From assembly GCA_009733775.1 (NCBI GenBank), contig WOGZ01000141.1, forward strand, positions 1 through 64,000: a DNA stretch of 64,000 nucleotides, in the 5' to 3' direction. The notes beneath the pieces are model-generated. The model was not told where the DNA came from. It saw nothing but the letters and a program-made list of their open reading frames with translations, and did not search any database. The stretch is from Alectoria sarmentosa (taxonomy: Eukaryota; Ascomycota; Lecanoromycetes; Lecanorales; Parmeliaceae). Of the stretch, positions 45,246 to 56,827 are shown piece by piece. Numbering within the stretch: the stretch's first letter is position 1; each line of letters begins with the position of its first letter. The position numbers were made by a program, and so were the translations under genes.

Positions 45246-47196
45246 AGCGCAGACTCGAGGGTTTTATTGGCGGAAGGAGGGGGTTCAGGGTGGGGGGGAA
45301 ATTGGTCTGGAAGTATCCGAGTTGCAAATCGCCTGAGAAAAGGGCTCGGTGTTGTGCGATTCAACATCGCAGACAGAAAATCGTGCGAGTAACATTTCAG
45401 GGGATCCACTACTTGAAAACATATAGTATCATCGATTACACGGAGGTGGGGAAATCGGAGCCCACTCCGCCCAACACGCGCAGGCATGATCCGAAAAGTT
45501 TTACCGCAAAACCATCGCAACCTCCCACAAAGAAATTCTCAAAACCCCTTTCAAACCCCAGCTGACATAGCACCAGCACGCAGCCTCAAACATCTCGCCA
45601 ACCTCCTCCCTCACCCCTTCACCTCCACTGACCACTCACCAACCCTTTCGCCCTCCCGCCTATAACAACCCCCCCCCTTTTCTTTTCCCTCAACATCCAC
45701 CCCATACACCCAAACACCCTCACCCTCACCCTCACCCCAACTGCCATCTTCCGCATACCCCAGAAACCCCAACCCAAAACAAAAAAAATAAGCACGCCCA
45801 GCCAACCCCCAACAACCCCCCATCCTCAGCACCCCCCCATCACCCCTCACCGCCTTTCCCAAATGCCATCCCCAGCCCAGCCAATACTCATACTCATACC
45901 CATACCCATATCCATCAATACAACCCGTCATCGTTCCCCCCCAAAAAAATCAAGCTTATCAGCCTCCAAGCCGTTCGTTCGTTCGTTAATCGACGGTCTA
46001 ATCATTTATTAATTCCCCCGCCTCCTCCTCCGGCCAATTGCGTGCTGCTGTCCCATTCGCTACGGCGGGACTCTGGGTTAGTGAGTTGCATAGGAGGTCA
46101 GAGCATGGTGGCCATGGCACATGGATCATCGCATGGAATGTTTTAAAAAAAAGCGATCATAACGGGAGACACGTGTCTTGACGAAGCGATATATATGCTT
46201 GCCCTACATCAGGCAATAACTCTTTATTCGATTTCATTGTTCCCAAACCCATTATATTCTTGTTTCACTTATTCACGCTCATATATAACTTCATTTATAT
46301 TTCAAGTCGATGTCGTATAGACATAGGAGTTTTTCTTAGCGCAGGTGTACGAGAGTATGCTTGTTCGGGCCTTTATTCGCTACTAGCCCTAGCGTTAGGA
46401 CGGCCCAATCACTACCTACGTTGATTGTATACCCTCATTTGTGTGTGACGTGTGCATTCGAGTATGCAAGCACTAAGTATTCTAGAGGAGAGCCCTAGCC
46501 GCAATTTGGAGAATGATGGAATCAAACCCTGTCGCAAACATTTCGATGCAGCCAGCCATTGAGATGATCTTGGCAGTCCATCCATCTTCTCTTTCCCTTT
46601 GGCATGCTTCAATCAGTCATCTGTCATCATAAATCGCAAAGGGCATCTCTTCTGTAGAAGGCTGCGCTGGAGAAGATTCCTGGATAGCGAGCGCCAACAG
46701 CTGCGCTGACAATTCGAAATTCTATCGAGTCTGAAGATGTCAAGCCTCGAGAGGACATTGCGCGTTAGGGTCACGTGATGCTGCTTAGCGTTGCTGGATA
46801 GTTTGAACCGCCTTTGCCTTTCGAGTCGTGATGAAGATACGTTTTGGCAAGGATTCGACAAAGAGGAACGTGTCAAAGTTCCGGTATGGAACAATGTCGG
46901 AGAGGTTGATTAATTTTTTCCAAGCTACCATGGAGCGGGTCTTATGTACCATACCGGATAACGTGTCTGGGTGACAAGGTGGCTGGGAAGGGATTGAAAC
47001 CCCTAAAGCTTGACAGAAGTCGATGATTTGCATGCTGATCAACGAGAAATCTAGAAAACACCATCCCACGCATGCTTGCGACCATGTCTCATCAAATGAG
47101 CATACCGAAATTGCCGTGTTTAACGCCTGTACACCAATCCTCATATCTGGTCCACCCCGTCTCGTTCCGACCCTCTTCTCTAGCCACCCCGACTCC
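45246..47196. other. Intergenic, with a C-rich strand-asymmetric tract
   Basis: No confident gene. From 45541 to about 45950 the plus strand is nearly free of G, with CCCTCA and CATACC repeats. A GTTC tetranucleotide run lies at 45974-45989. A minus frame at 46785-47207 reads protein-like (DFCQALGVSIPSQPPCHPDT) but overlaps the end of the next gene by 11 nt and is not assigned. Confidence 0.4.
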
Positions 47197-48445
47197 CTAA
47201 TACCCATCTATCCAGGGATCCCAAAAAGCCTCCGCCATATGATCACTCACATTTCCCTCAGCCTGGACACGAAGACTCGGATCGACCGGGATTCGAGAGA
47301 GATGAGAGGTCGGGCCGACAAGAAGTCGCTGAGGGTCCGGATGAGATTGCAAAAGTTCTGCCGTTTCGCGCCAAACCAACGGGTCGGACGTTGGTGTCTG
47401 CGGGGGGAGGTGGCCCCCCAAGGTTGGCCAGTTCGTTGCGGCTGCAGCGCCGCTGGTGACGTAGGGGAAATTGAAACCTGAGAGACAAGAACGATCAGCA
47501 GTGCAGGATGCGCAGGAGAGCTGTTTTGGAACAACACGCACGGTGTTCGACAACTTCAGCGATCGACTCCTGCGAGATCCTACGGGTGTCTCGGGCCTTG
47601 ATTAGCCAAGGCACTCCGGGCTTGAACTTGAATCAGCTCATACGCTAAAGGACTAGCCTCTTATCAAAGGAGGTGTCTATGAACATACCTGATCATCATC
47701 CTCATTGGTGTTGCGGTAGTTGCACACGACCCCGCCGAACAACAATGTTTCGAGGCAGCGGCCAGCCTCGCCTTTAGGACCTTCCGAGAGACCCATCACA
47801 CGGGGATAGATGTGAGTCGGAGTTCTCATTCGACCTTGGTTAAGATAGGTTATAAAGAGGTGGCCGAGTTCGTGCATAAATATGTTGGCAAACAAAAACA
47901 TGAAACCTCGGAATCGCTTGGTCCTGCTGCTGTTCGCGTCGTTGGCGTCCTGCACCATTCTCGCTGCGCGGCACATAGCACGCACCCTCTGTAGTACACC
48001 ATATAATTAGCATACTCAAGAACATAAAGGTAAGATTGTGTTATCTTCCACTCACCGGTCCATTCAGCGTGATGCCTTGATCGCGAGGCACAAATACCCC
48101 ATCCCAAGGGCGTCTAAATCCCTCGGCCAAATTGTTTGGGTTCCACAAGGAATCGTCAACAAATACTAAAGGGAAATCACAAAGTATCGCGTCAATGAAT
48201 TTATCAATGACAATCTCCTCGTTCATACGCTGGTGCCACGCTGTTGTATTCGTTTGATCAAACTCTTTGAGAAGTTTCATGAAAGCGTCTCGAACGCGTT
48301 CTTGTGCTAGCATTTCTCGGCATGTATTAATGGATGCCACAACATAGGTGGCTACGGCACCGTTCCAAGGGAAGATGTAATCGGGCCTTCCTTGTCGATC
48401 TCGGTGGAGAATAAAGAAATCCGCAGTGTGCGACGTAGTTGCCAT
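47197..48445 (-). CDS. Putative HExGH zinc peptidase-like protein, paralog 1
   Basis: Model: complement(join(47197..47477,47542..47620,47689..47988,48056..48445)), 349 aa; introns 67, 68 and 64 bp with good GT-AG ends. No signal peptide is seen. The N-terminal domain starts TADFFILHRDRQGRPDYIFPW. Exon 2 holds FANIFMHELGHLFITYL: HELGH at 169-173 matches the HExxH zinc-binding helix. It is followed 29 residues later by GEAG (203-206) with a Glu, as the third-ligand segment of gluzincin-type enzymes might be, then LFGGV. Exon 3 has RRISQESIAEV. The gene is paralogous to 50027-51208, with exons 2 and 3 of identical length (300 and 79 nt). Peptidase activity is inferred from the motif alone. Confidence 0.75.
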
Positions 48446-50026
48446 GCTTGTAGGGATTTATGAGTAAATATGAGAGCAGGTGGAGGTAAATCCGTTAGAA
48501 TAGGAGAGCACGAGCTTGAGAAAGAAAGAGAAGAGCGAACTCAAGTGTGACGAGAAGGGATTACTGAAGGAAAAAGAGAAGCAAAACAAATCTATACCGA
48601 GACAACTCCTACTCGCCTGATGAAATGCGTGGCGAATAGCTTCGCCCAACACATGAAACATTTCATGGTGTCAGACTCTGACGTCAAACACGAAACCTCT
48701 CTCCTAATGGTCTTTGTTTTCCTGAAACTTCCATCTGCCCAATCGACTGTTTGATGTGGACAGAGAATTGTTTCAAGCGTGACCGGTGGAGGCGGAGCGC
48801 AAAGTTTTCCCAAGTAATCACTCTTGAATATTCTGACTGTTAGACAATTCAATATGATTGTGGTCTTATCTTGTTGGGAGCGATATTGCGAATCTCATCG
48901 AGCGCGGCAAGTTTGCTGCTCGAGAAAGTTGCAATTGGGGATTCAAGAAGAAATCCAAAAAGAGAAGGTGCTACCAAAGCATAGCTAGCCGTATTATACA
49001 CAACATAGCGTCTTGGCGTTGCAGGGTTAGATAGCTTGCAGTTGCGTCCGTAGAAGATCAACATCCTCTTCTAGCCATCAGATCCCGGCTTCTTGTTATA
49101 CCGCTCGTCTGATGGGCATAAATGATCGAGACTGATAATTCAGAGGGGCAGGTTGTTTCTTCTTCTTCGTCTGCTCCGTTTTATTGATCGTATATGCAGA
49201 CAACAGACAGCTTTGCCCCGCCATTACCGAAATCAAATCTGCTGCAGCTTCCCGACCGTCTGGCTACCAATAGGGGGCTACCCGGCGCCATCAAGATTCA
49301 TCCTTTTTCCAACCCTGAGCCTTCTCCATAAACCACTTACCAGAAACCCTCATCTCACAATCTGAAAAGAACGGGTCAGGTTAGATCAGCTCCCAACATT
49401 CATACCTTAAAATCAAAGCTTCATCTATATACAAGATACCACTCACGCACGAAAAGAGAGAGTACACTACGGTCCAAGAGCCAATCAGCGAAGAAACCTT
49501 CTTATCGATGCAATATTTTCGAAGTCATAGGAAACAGCCACCGGTTCTCGACGCCTCTTGTTTGCGGGCTGGACATGGTGCGCTGGGACTTGGAATCTGA
49601 GAGATATGCCTCTATCCAATACTTATTAGACGGGTCCATGAAGTGATTATCGAGAGTTGGGCGTTGGGGTGTGGGTATCATACGGCCATTTCGGAAACCT
49701 CAGTCCTGGAAAGAGATTTTACTCACGAACGGATTGCCCTGAAAAGCGAGGGAAAATGCTCGTCGGGATGAATCCATTGATGTTTTGAAGGCTGGTACGG
49801 CTTCAGCCTGTTAGTTTGACTTCTTGCCCTTCGACACATTTGGAACAGTGAGAAGGGCACATGAAAATTTACTAGGATTTTTGCAAACTAGTTGTTAGGA
49901 GAACCGGAGAAGTTCTCCCACAAATTTTCGCAAGCCCGGCTGAAAGATAGACCCAGGAATCAGCCGGTCTCCCTCCCTCTCCCCTCTGTGTCCTCTTTGC
50001 GCCACACCAGCGATTCCTTCTGACAC
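48446..50026. other. Intergenic
   Basis: No confident gene. Two adjoining minus frames (49064-48849 and 48852-48592) read protein-like but could not be joined by splice sites. They may be a relic. Confidence 0.4.
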
Positions 50027-51208
50027 TCAGGCAGCCTGAGCACGAAAGCCCGGATGGAATGGAAGTCGATAAAGAGTAGACCGGGGTCCGACCCAGACTC
50101 TCCGACCGTACTTCTTGAATGTGTCCATGATGATCCACTCCATTGGGTCCGTGAGAACGGGTTGAGGATGGTTGCGGCCTAACGGTTCCATTTCGTGAGA
50201 ATTGCGTAAACGACCCTCGAGATGATAAGGAGAATGAAAATCTAATCAGAGTCCTTGATTAATACCGGGTACTTGACAGAGAGGTCATAGCTCACAGTAT
50301 CTGACTGTATCATCGATCGATTCTTGTGAGATTCGGCGAACGCCTTCTCTGGTGAAGGTATGGGGGATGCCGGGCTAGTGCATACGTCAGCTTATATGTC
50401 AGGGAATGGGCTGTTGTACTGAGCAAAGAGCAACGACATGGACGTACTTGGCTGTCATCATCGGCACGATCACGGTAAAATTCCATGGTGCCACCGAAAA
50501 TGATTTCTTCGAGATTCCGCCCAGCCTCGCCTCTACCGTCTGCCGAGTACCCGCGAATTGTTGCTCTGATGTGACGTGGAGTGCTTGTTCGACCTTTGGT
50601 AAGAAAGGTTACAAGGGTATGGCCAATCTCGTGAAGGAAAGTATTGGCGAACAAAAAGATGAATGTTCGAAAGCGTTTGTTTTCGTTGTCGCTTGGGTCA
50701 TTGGTTCGGTGTGCTCTGGTCGCTGCCACGACCATATCGCGAACCCGCTAAGTCATGATTAGCTTGGCTGAATCACACAGTCCATGGGACCCAGCTATCT
50801 CTCACTGACCCATCCGTTCAAGAGGATACTCTGATCGCGAGGTTGAAAGTGATGGTCCCACGCGCGTCTAGGATGACCGCCTAGAGTACCCGGGGAGCTG
50901 ATGGATTCATCAATGTATAATATGGGAAAGCTTGCGAGTATCACGTTGATGAAAGTAATCACAACATTTTCCGTGGTTTCATAACCATATCGAGGATCTT
51001 GATACCAAGCTCTCGGGTTGGACCGATTGTATTCTCGGGTGAAAGACACAAAAGCAGATCGAATTTTCGCATTACGCAACATCCCTCGACAGATGTTGAT
51101 GGATGCTACGACACAAGTAGCTAGGTTGCCGTCCCAGGGATAGACGAAGTCTGGCTCTCCATGGCGATCTCTGTGGACAATGGTGAAGGAGGCGGAACTT
51201 TCGGCCAT
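50027..51208 (-). CDS. Putative HExGH zinc peptidase-like protein, paralog 2
   Basis: Model: complement(join(50027..50241,50296..50374,50448..50747,50810..51208)), 330 aa; introns 62, 73 and 54 bp. I chose ATG 51208 because FTIVHRDRHGEPDFVYPW then aligns with the start of paralog 1; the frame is open 34 codons further. HEIGH lies at 172-176 and GEAG at 206-209, followed by LEEIIFGG. The spacing H-x29-GE is the same as in paralog 1. Exon 3 has RRISQESIDDT, and the C-terminal exon aligns with paralog 1 through the DP-W and VGP motifs. All three introns match paralog 1 in position and phase (0, 0, 1). The product is probably cytosolic, with no signal peptide. Confidence 0.75.
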
Positions 51209-52324
51209 GTTGATCTTGTGCTGTATCACGGGTAATCGTTGATCAACAAAAGTTGAGCTTAGGGCTACCTTATATAACAGGGGGAAGAGAAGACTCTGAG
51301 TACTCAACACATTTTGATGACACGGTTCTGCCTAGGCGAAAGTGTTAAGCAAAGTTCGGATGTCATGGACCAATGAGATTTTATTCGGACCTTGCGTCTC
51401 ATGCAGATAGTTCTAAATTTTCAATGAGATTTGCGTTCTAGTGCGGATGAGGTCTTGGGCTAGGCGAAAACTGCAGGATGGGTTCGGATTCGCGTATCAG
51501 GTAAAAACACCGATAGACGAGTGTTAAGTCAAGCGTGGACGTGGATCTACCAGCAGAGTCGAGAAGACCGTGGAAAGCTTCGCATGTCTGTTCTCGAAAG
51601 GAGTTGCAGTCGTAGCATACGAGTCTCAACAAGAGAGTGACTCTTGACCATGAGAAGCAGGTTGCCTCTTTGGCAGAGGCTACCAATGTCTGATAAATTC
51701 CTACTCTGCAGCTACCTCTCGCACCTGCATCCAGGATATGCAGCCGAACGACTACTCGCATAAGATCACATGCGCAATGTCTTGTCGCGAAGGATCACAT
51801 GCTCAATGTCTCGAGTGATCCTATTGGCTGCTTCACTGTTCAAATGATCAATGGAGCCAGGCCTCTCTCAAGCATGCATTAGGTAAGAATCCTACAGGAT
51901 TCCATCTCTAGGCCCAAGTGAGGAGCGATGCCCGCTCACCTCTGCGGAATGCCGAACTCAAGTGTGCAGAGAAATCGTGACTGATTAAGATATGTTGTAC
52001 TTTCTACTTCCTGTATGTAGAGTCCGCGACATCATTTCCAGGTGTCCAACTAATCGGCGAGAGCCACGAGCGATGGTGTGGTTCTCGCCGAAGGAACTCT
52101 ACTTTCCTGCCTATTTATACATGCGGTCATGCGACTGAAAGCAGCTGCAAAAGTATAGAGGAGGCACGACTCATATCAGGCGCTCTTGCATTTCGACAGC
52201 CGCTCAGGCCTAAGGATGCGCTGTCATACTCGAGGTACAGGGTATGAGGTTCGAATGATGCGGCCACTAGTGCTACGAATCAAGCAGAGCAGAGTGTCCC
52301 GACCGTCTAAACCTATCTCTAAAC
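51209..52324. other. Intergenic
   Basis: No gene seen. A 20-base sequence GATCACATGCGCAATGTCTT recurs 29 bp downstream with changes (51764 and 51793). Confidence 0.5.
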
Positions 52325-53511
52325 CTACTTCTCAGTCACCCGCTGGGTAGGATCATCTCTCCACGCGCGCAGATTCCTGAGAATCGGATGACAATCCTCG
52401 AGAGCCGAGGGATCGTAGGTGACAGATCGGGGTTTATCCCATCCATTTTCTTTCATGATCCTCACCACCTCATCGAACGATTCGTGACTTTGCACGCAGT
52501 TATCATATGCGGGAACATATGAAGGTGGCGGCTTGTCGTACCAATTCTTGTAGATACGAAGCGGTGCTTCTCCTGCTCTGACCCAGGTGTTCACAGTATG
52601 AGCCTCCGGCTCTTGGGCGAACGGAATGAGCGTTTCTTCGCTAGGTAGTGGCGCGGCATCTTTTAGCCTGCTTAGATTCAAGAAATTTGCCATCTGTTGC
52701 GAAGTGATTTGGTAGGCATAGGAGACTCTTTGCGGATGCACGAAAGCGTTGTTGATCTGTGTCTGTTAGCACAAAGCTCTAATGAATTACGACATCGCAT
52801 GAGGTACGGTGAGGCCAACCAACCTCCAAGCCTGATTCTCCACGATCGAACAGCAGCACACCGCCAAAAAACTGGGTCTCGGCCCAATATCCCACCACAT
52901 TCAGTAAGCCAAATGGGTATCGCTCGTATTCTTTGTAGTCTGTGTGATAGAATTCGACGTAGAACGGATTATTCTCGTAGAGAAGAAAATCATAATCTGT
53001 TTGTATTGGCTCTTGGGGATTGAGTTCTATTTCTGGGTGGAAGGATGCGTATATCATTCCGGCCAGAGCATTCAGGGACGCCGCTGTTATCTCCAGGAGG
53101 CGTAGGTCGTCTTCACGGCTAGCCAGGGGTGCATTTTGATAATGTTGAGCCAGCTATGTCCGAGTCAGCGCCTACGTCAAAGTCTGCCTTATTTAAGGGG
53201 AGACACACTTGTATATCAACTCTCAGAGCTTGAGGTGTAAAGACTCTCCTGATTTTCTCGTACAGCTGCAAGGCCTCTTTACTGGGATTTGGATGATCGC
53301 TGACAATAGTAGTCTCCTTTCGAAAGCCTTTGGTGTTGGGGTCGATGTAAGATTGCCAGGTGGCCCTCCCGTCAATGATCTGCGCATAGATGTCTTGAGC
53401 TTTGGGTGACGCAAGGATACGCGCTAGAATTGTCTCCAGCGGTTGTAGCTTTTCGTTGCTGAGATTGGCAAGGTCAGCAAATCTGGGAATGAGATTGACT
53501 TGCGACTCCAT
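52325..53511 (-). CDS. Divergent member of the same cluster, HExxH lost
   Basis: Model: complement(join(52325..52756,52824..53153,53209..53511)), 354 aa; introns 67 and 55 bp, both phase 0. The N-terminal region is helical and unlike paralogs 1 and 2. The middle exon carries the shared downstream marker as WAETQFFGGVLLF (residues 191-203), ending at a phase-0 intron about 11 residues later, against 13 in paralog 1. Where HExGH should be, the aligned helix reads NALAG (129-133), and GEAG reads NVVG. Two conserved intron positions support kinship; overall identity is low. If related, it is a non-catalytic member. The C-terminal part (QRVSYAYQITSQQMANFL onward) has no recognised domain. Confidence 0.7.
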
Positions 53512-55265
53512 TTCACATCTGTCGTAACTATCACAAATTGAGAAAGGAATATGTGAGGGATGTTAACAGCAAAATAAAGAGGAAAGAAGAAAGTAAAGTC
53601 AGGTTTCACAATGCTCGGCGAAATAGACGAGAACGAGCCTTAGCGCTTCCTTTAACAGTACGTCATCTTAGTTTACATAAGCCGTTTTCGTTGTCCATAC
53701 TCAGGTAGCCGCTCACCGCTTACTCATCAATGGAGGCGTCTTCGGGACAACTGTGCTGTTTGTAGGCTGAAGCGGCCAATGGATCATGAGCATTGATCCT
53801 ATACGCCACTACTTAGCCGTCTACTGCAGAACCAGCCCCGAGCATCCGCTATTGGTAAATTAGTCTACCGCCCCACTTTGCAGAGTTTGGGGAAGCTGCC
53901 TCGTATTTGACGGGTCAACGTGAAGTCAGGGGCTCCGAGAATCCGGAGTAAATACACATCTCAGCAGAGGTCAATAGGGAGTAGAGCTCCAGAATGATTT
54001 GCTAGTCCTCACGTGCAAAGCTAGTCCAGGGACTCAAATTTCAACCAGGGCAACATGAAGACGGGAGGCGAGCTTACTTACTCGGCCATGTAGCATCGAG
54101 ATGCTATTTCGAAAATCCGTGTCTGAAAATCCGTTCTTTCAGTATTCGCTGAAGCGCCTAATATTGATTTTATCGTAGACATATCCATCAGTATATGTTG
54201 AGAAATGCTGACTCAACCGACGGTTCTAGAGACTTTCATCGAGTTCGCCAACCAAAAATGTCAAGGGCTCTGATCTGCCTAATACTCGCAAGGTCCGAGA
54301 CGGCAAACCTAGAGCTCCGTAATTGACCTTTACTGCGCCCCTGGGAGTTTCTGGTTGCGAGTGGTCGCTCACCTGGGATATTCGGCTAGCTTGGCTGCAT
54401 CTCTGAGAGATTTCGGATTGTCCTTGGGGATTTCTTATTTTCCTATTGGCCGCCTAATTGAGGGCCTCTGGCTAGCCCTAGACACTCATCTGAGGAGTTC
54501 CGGTTGGTTTTGACAGGATGTTAGGGGAATTCGATCGCGTCTAGTCGCCCACTGGGGATACTTCGGATAGTTTTGGCTGCGGGCTTTCGGGAAGTTCTCC
54601 ATCATCTTTGGCCGCATATCTTGGGAGTCTGGATTGTACATATATTGAGGTCGCTGGGAGTATGCCTATGGACCTGCCCCAGAAAACCACGCAACACTCC
54701 GTCCAAGGTGCACATGCTACTCTAGTTGGTTGCTAGGAAATAGCCTGCGGCAAATCAGCCAAGAGAAAGTTGAAAGCCTCACCCGTTTCTGACTTCCTCC
54801 AGCCTCAACCTCGAGAGAGATGGCCGTCTTTGGGGCATTGAAATCGTGATATGTTGGTAATACTGTTGCCAGTAGGTGTCTTGATAAATGGTGGGATGTG
54901 TACAAAAGGGCGGAGATTGGCCCACCCATCGTGATGTTTTCTCCCTCTGATCCTCACTCCCCGCCTCTCGCTATCTGCATACATACAAGTTTTGTGTAGT
55001 GCAGCTCAGCCAAGAATTCAGACTTTCTCACCTCTCTCACCTCTCTCATTCTGCTACAATTCTTATTAGCTACAAATTCTGACGCCAGATTGGCCGACGA
55101 AGAAGTCAATTCCGAGGACAAAACCATCTTCGAGATCGAGCGCCACACGGACAATGGGCCTCTCCTTTCCTATCAAGAAGAAGAAAATCAGTCCCTTGGC
55201 GCCGGCCGAGCCCTTGCGTATTACAAGATCCCTCAACAGCATCTCTACGCGTTTGGGCCGACGAT
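53512..55265. other. Intergenic with degenerate minisatellite
   Basis: No gene. From 54348 to 54672 phrases like CTGGGGATTTC, TTCGGATTGT and TTTTGGCTGC recur every 50-70 bp with many differences. An ATG at 55154 opens a basic frame just before the small gene below and could be its first exon. Confidence 0.45.
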
Positions 55266-55568
55266 ATGTCGAAGCACATCAGCGGCCAAGACGGCTCCAT
55301 CGTCGCGGACTGGCCTTCAGACGAGGGATTCGGCTGGCAGGCGAATCGGTTACATATCGGCAAGGGCGATACTTTACTGCCGCCGGATGAGAGCACAGTG
55401 CATGGGCAGGCGAAGTCTGTGGGTCATGTGGATGATGGGGAGAGAAAGGATGATAATGAGAAGACAGAGAGCGGGAATGGGGGTGGTAAGAAGCGGGGGG
55501 CATTGTCGAGGCTATTTCGCAAGAACGAAAAGCCGAAAGATTGGGCGGGCACGCGTGCTGTGATGTAG
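55266..55568 (+). CDS. Small charged protein of unknown function
   Basis: A 100-aa frame. It has a conserved-looking start (GQDGSIVADWPSDEGFGWQA), then HIGKGDTLLPP, a Gly/Lys/Asp-rich linker, a basic KKRGALSRLFRKNEK and the C-terminal end DWAGTRAVM. The pattern resembles small fungal proteins of unknown role. A preceding exon is possible (55154 onward), which would change the start. Confidence 0.5.
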   Translation: MSKHISGQDGSIVADWPSDEGFGWQANRLHIGKGDTLLPPDESTVHGQAKSVGHVDDGERKDDNEKTESGNGGGKKRGALSRLFRKNEKPKDWAGTRAVM

Positions 55569-56827
55569 TGAGCGAGGAAATTTATGATGACATAGGTCAT
55601 CAGAAGCTGTTTCCACATAATGCGTAATGGTCGCCTTGAGTCTGGGCATACTATATCATACCATATCATACCATGTACGACAGATGAAGAGTTCCGAGTC
55701 AAAAGAATGCGAAAGAAGATGTGTGGATATGTAGCCAGGCGGAGACATGGACTGCACTGAGCGGAATTTTGAAGTCGATGGATTGTTCGCCCGTCCAATG
55801 TGTGCTTACCAAGCCCGGGAGAAGATGATATATCCAACCGAGTAGAATGGTTCATGCAGCAATATTAACGGTCTTGTGTTGAAGATTATCATCATCGATT
55901 GGTACCGATTGTTCCAATCCTTGGGACAGAGCCTGCCCAGCACGCCCAGCAGCCCAATGCACCATTCTAGACGCTATACGAGGTGCAGACTAGCGTATCG
56001 AGTCAACCGAGGCCCGTTCCTTTAGGCCTCCCGTCGTGGGGGCTGAAGATTTATTATCAAAGCAAATCTTTTACCGCCCCTTCTCCTTGCACGCAGGGCA
56101 TGCATGTGATACTTTAGGACTCCCTTGGAAGCCGCCTGCAAATCTGAGCATCGATAGGAGCGCCTAAGCGGCATGACACCACTCTGATGATTACCTAACC
56201 TTTCTTGCCTTGTGCCTCGTTTTGCCCACCCACTTTGCTCGCGCAATCCTCCTCAATCAGTTACGTTACCGGCTTCTTCCTTTGAGCCTCATCGACCGTT
56301 GCGCAAAGACGCGCAGTCCGCTATTCATCACACGCACAAGGCATACTTACGCAGCACCTTGGACGAATTGGGGTGTGCTTGCGAGGAGTTGCGCAGGCTG
56401 TACGTCATATGCTCGAGCGAGGAGTATCCCTGAGTCAGCCGATAGCCTGGTCCTGGTCGTGGGTTCCATGTATTAATATGATATGATTACCCAGCCTTAG
56501 TCTTTTCAACTCCTATTGTTAATTGATCCGTCAGACGGGATGTAACCCTGTGCCTGTTGTTTGGGTCCAGATCGGAGAATTCCAAGGTACAGTAAGGTAC
56601 CTTAGCTATCTATAATCTAGGTACTAGTACTCCTTGCGGGGTAAGGGCTGAAAGGGCTGAGTGGGTTGAATCGGCTGAATCGGCCTCTTAATCCTCCGAG
56701 CATTCATCCATCCTTTTGAACCCGAGGGGCAACACGCTGAGCATCCCTCGTATCCTTGCGTGTGGAGAGGAATCCGACTCTACCCCATCAGCACATCAGC
56801 CTGACCCAGTTGTTCCATACCGCATAC
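55569..56827. other. Upstream flank of the Zn2Cys6 gene
   Basis: No gene seen. Short direct repeats CATACCATAT (near 55655) and GGGCTGA/GGCTGAATCG (near 56645-56685) occur. Confidence 0.45.

Noticed and set aside
44560..45327. 189-aa plus and 175-aa minus frames over the secreted-protein locus
   Set aside because: The plus frame mixes three frames of the broken gene; the minus frame is its GC-rich antisense shadow.
50027..50138. Alternative C-terminal frame 49872-50138 for paralog 2
   Set aside because: It is out of frame with the spliced exon; the chosen frame aligns with paralog 1 up to its stop.
52250..52300. Possible tRNA (GGTTCGAAT-like B box near 52246)
   Set aside because: No matching A box or acceptor-stem pairing at the right distance.
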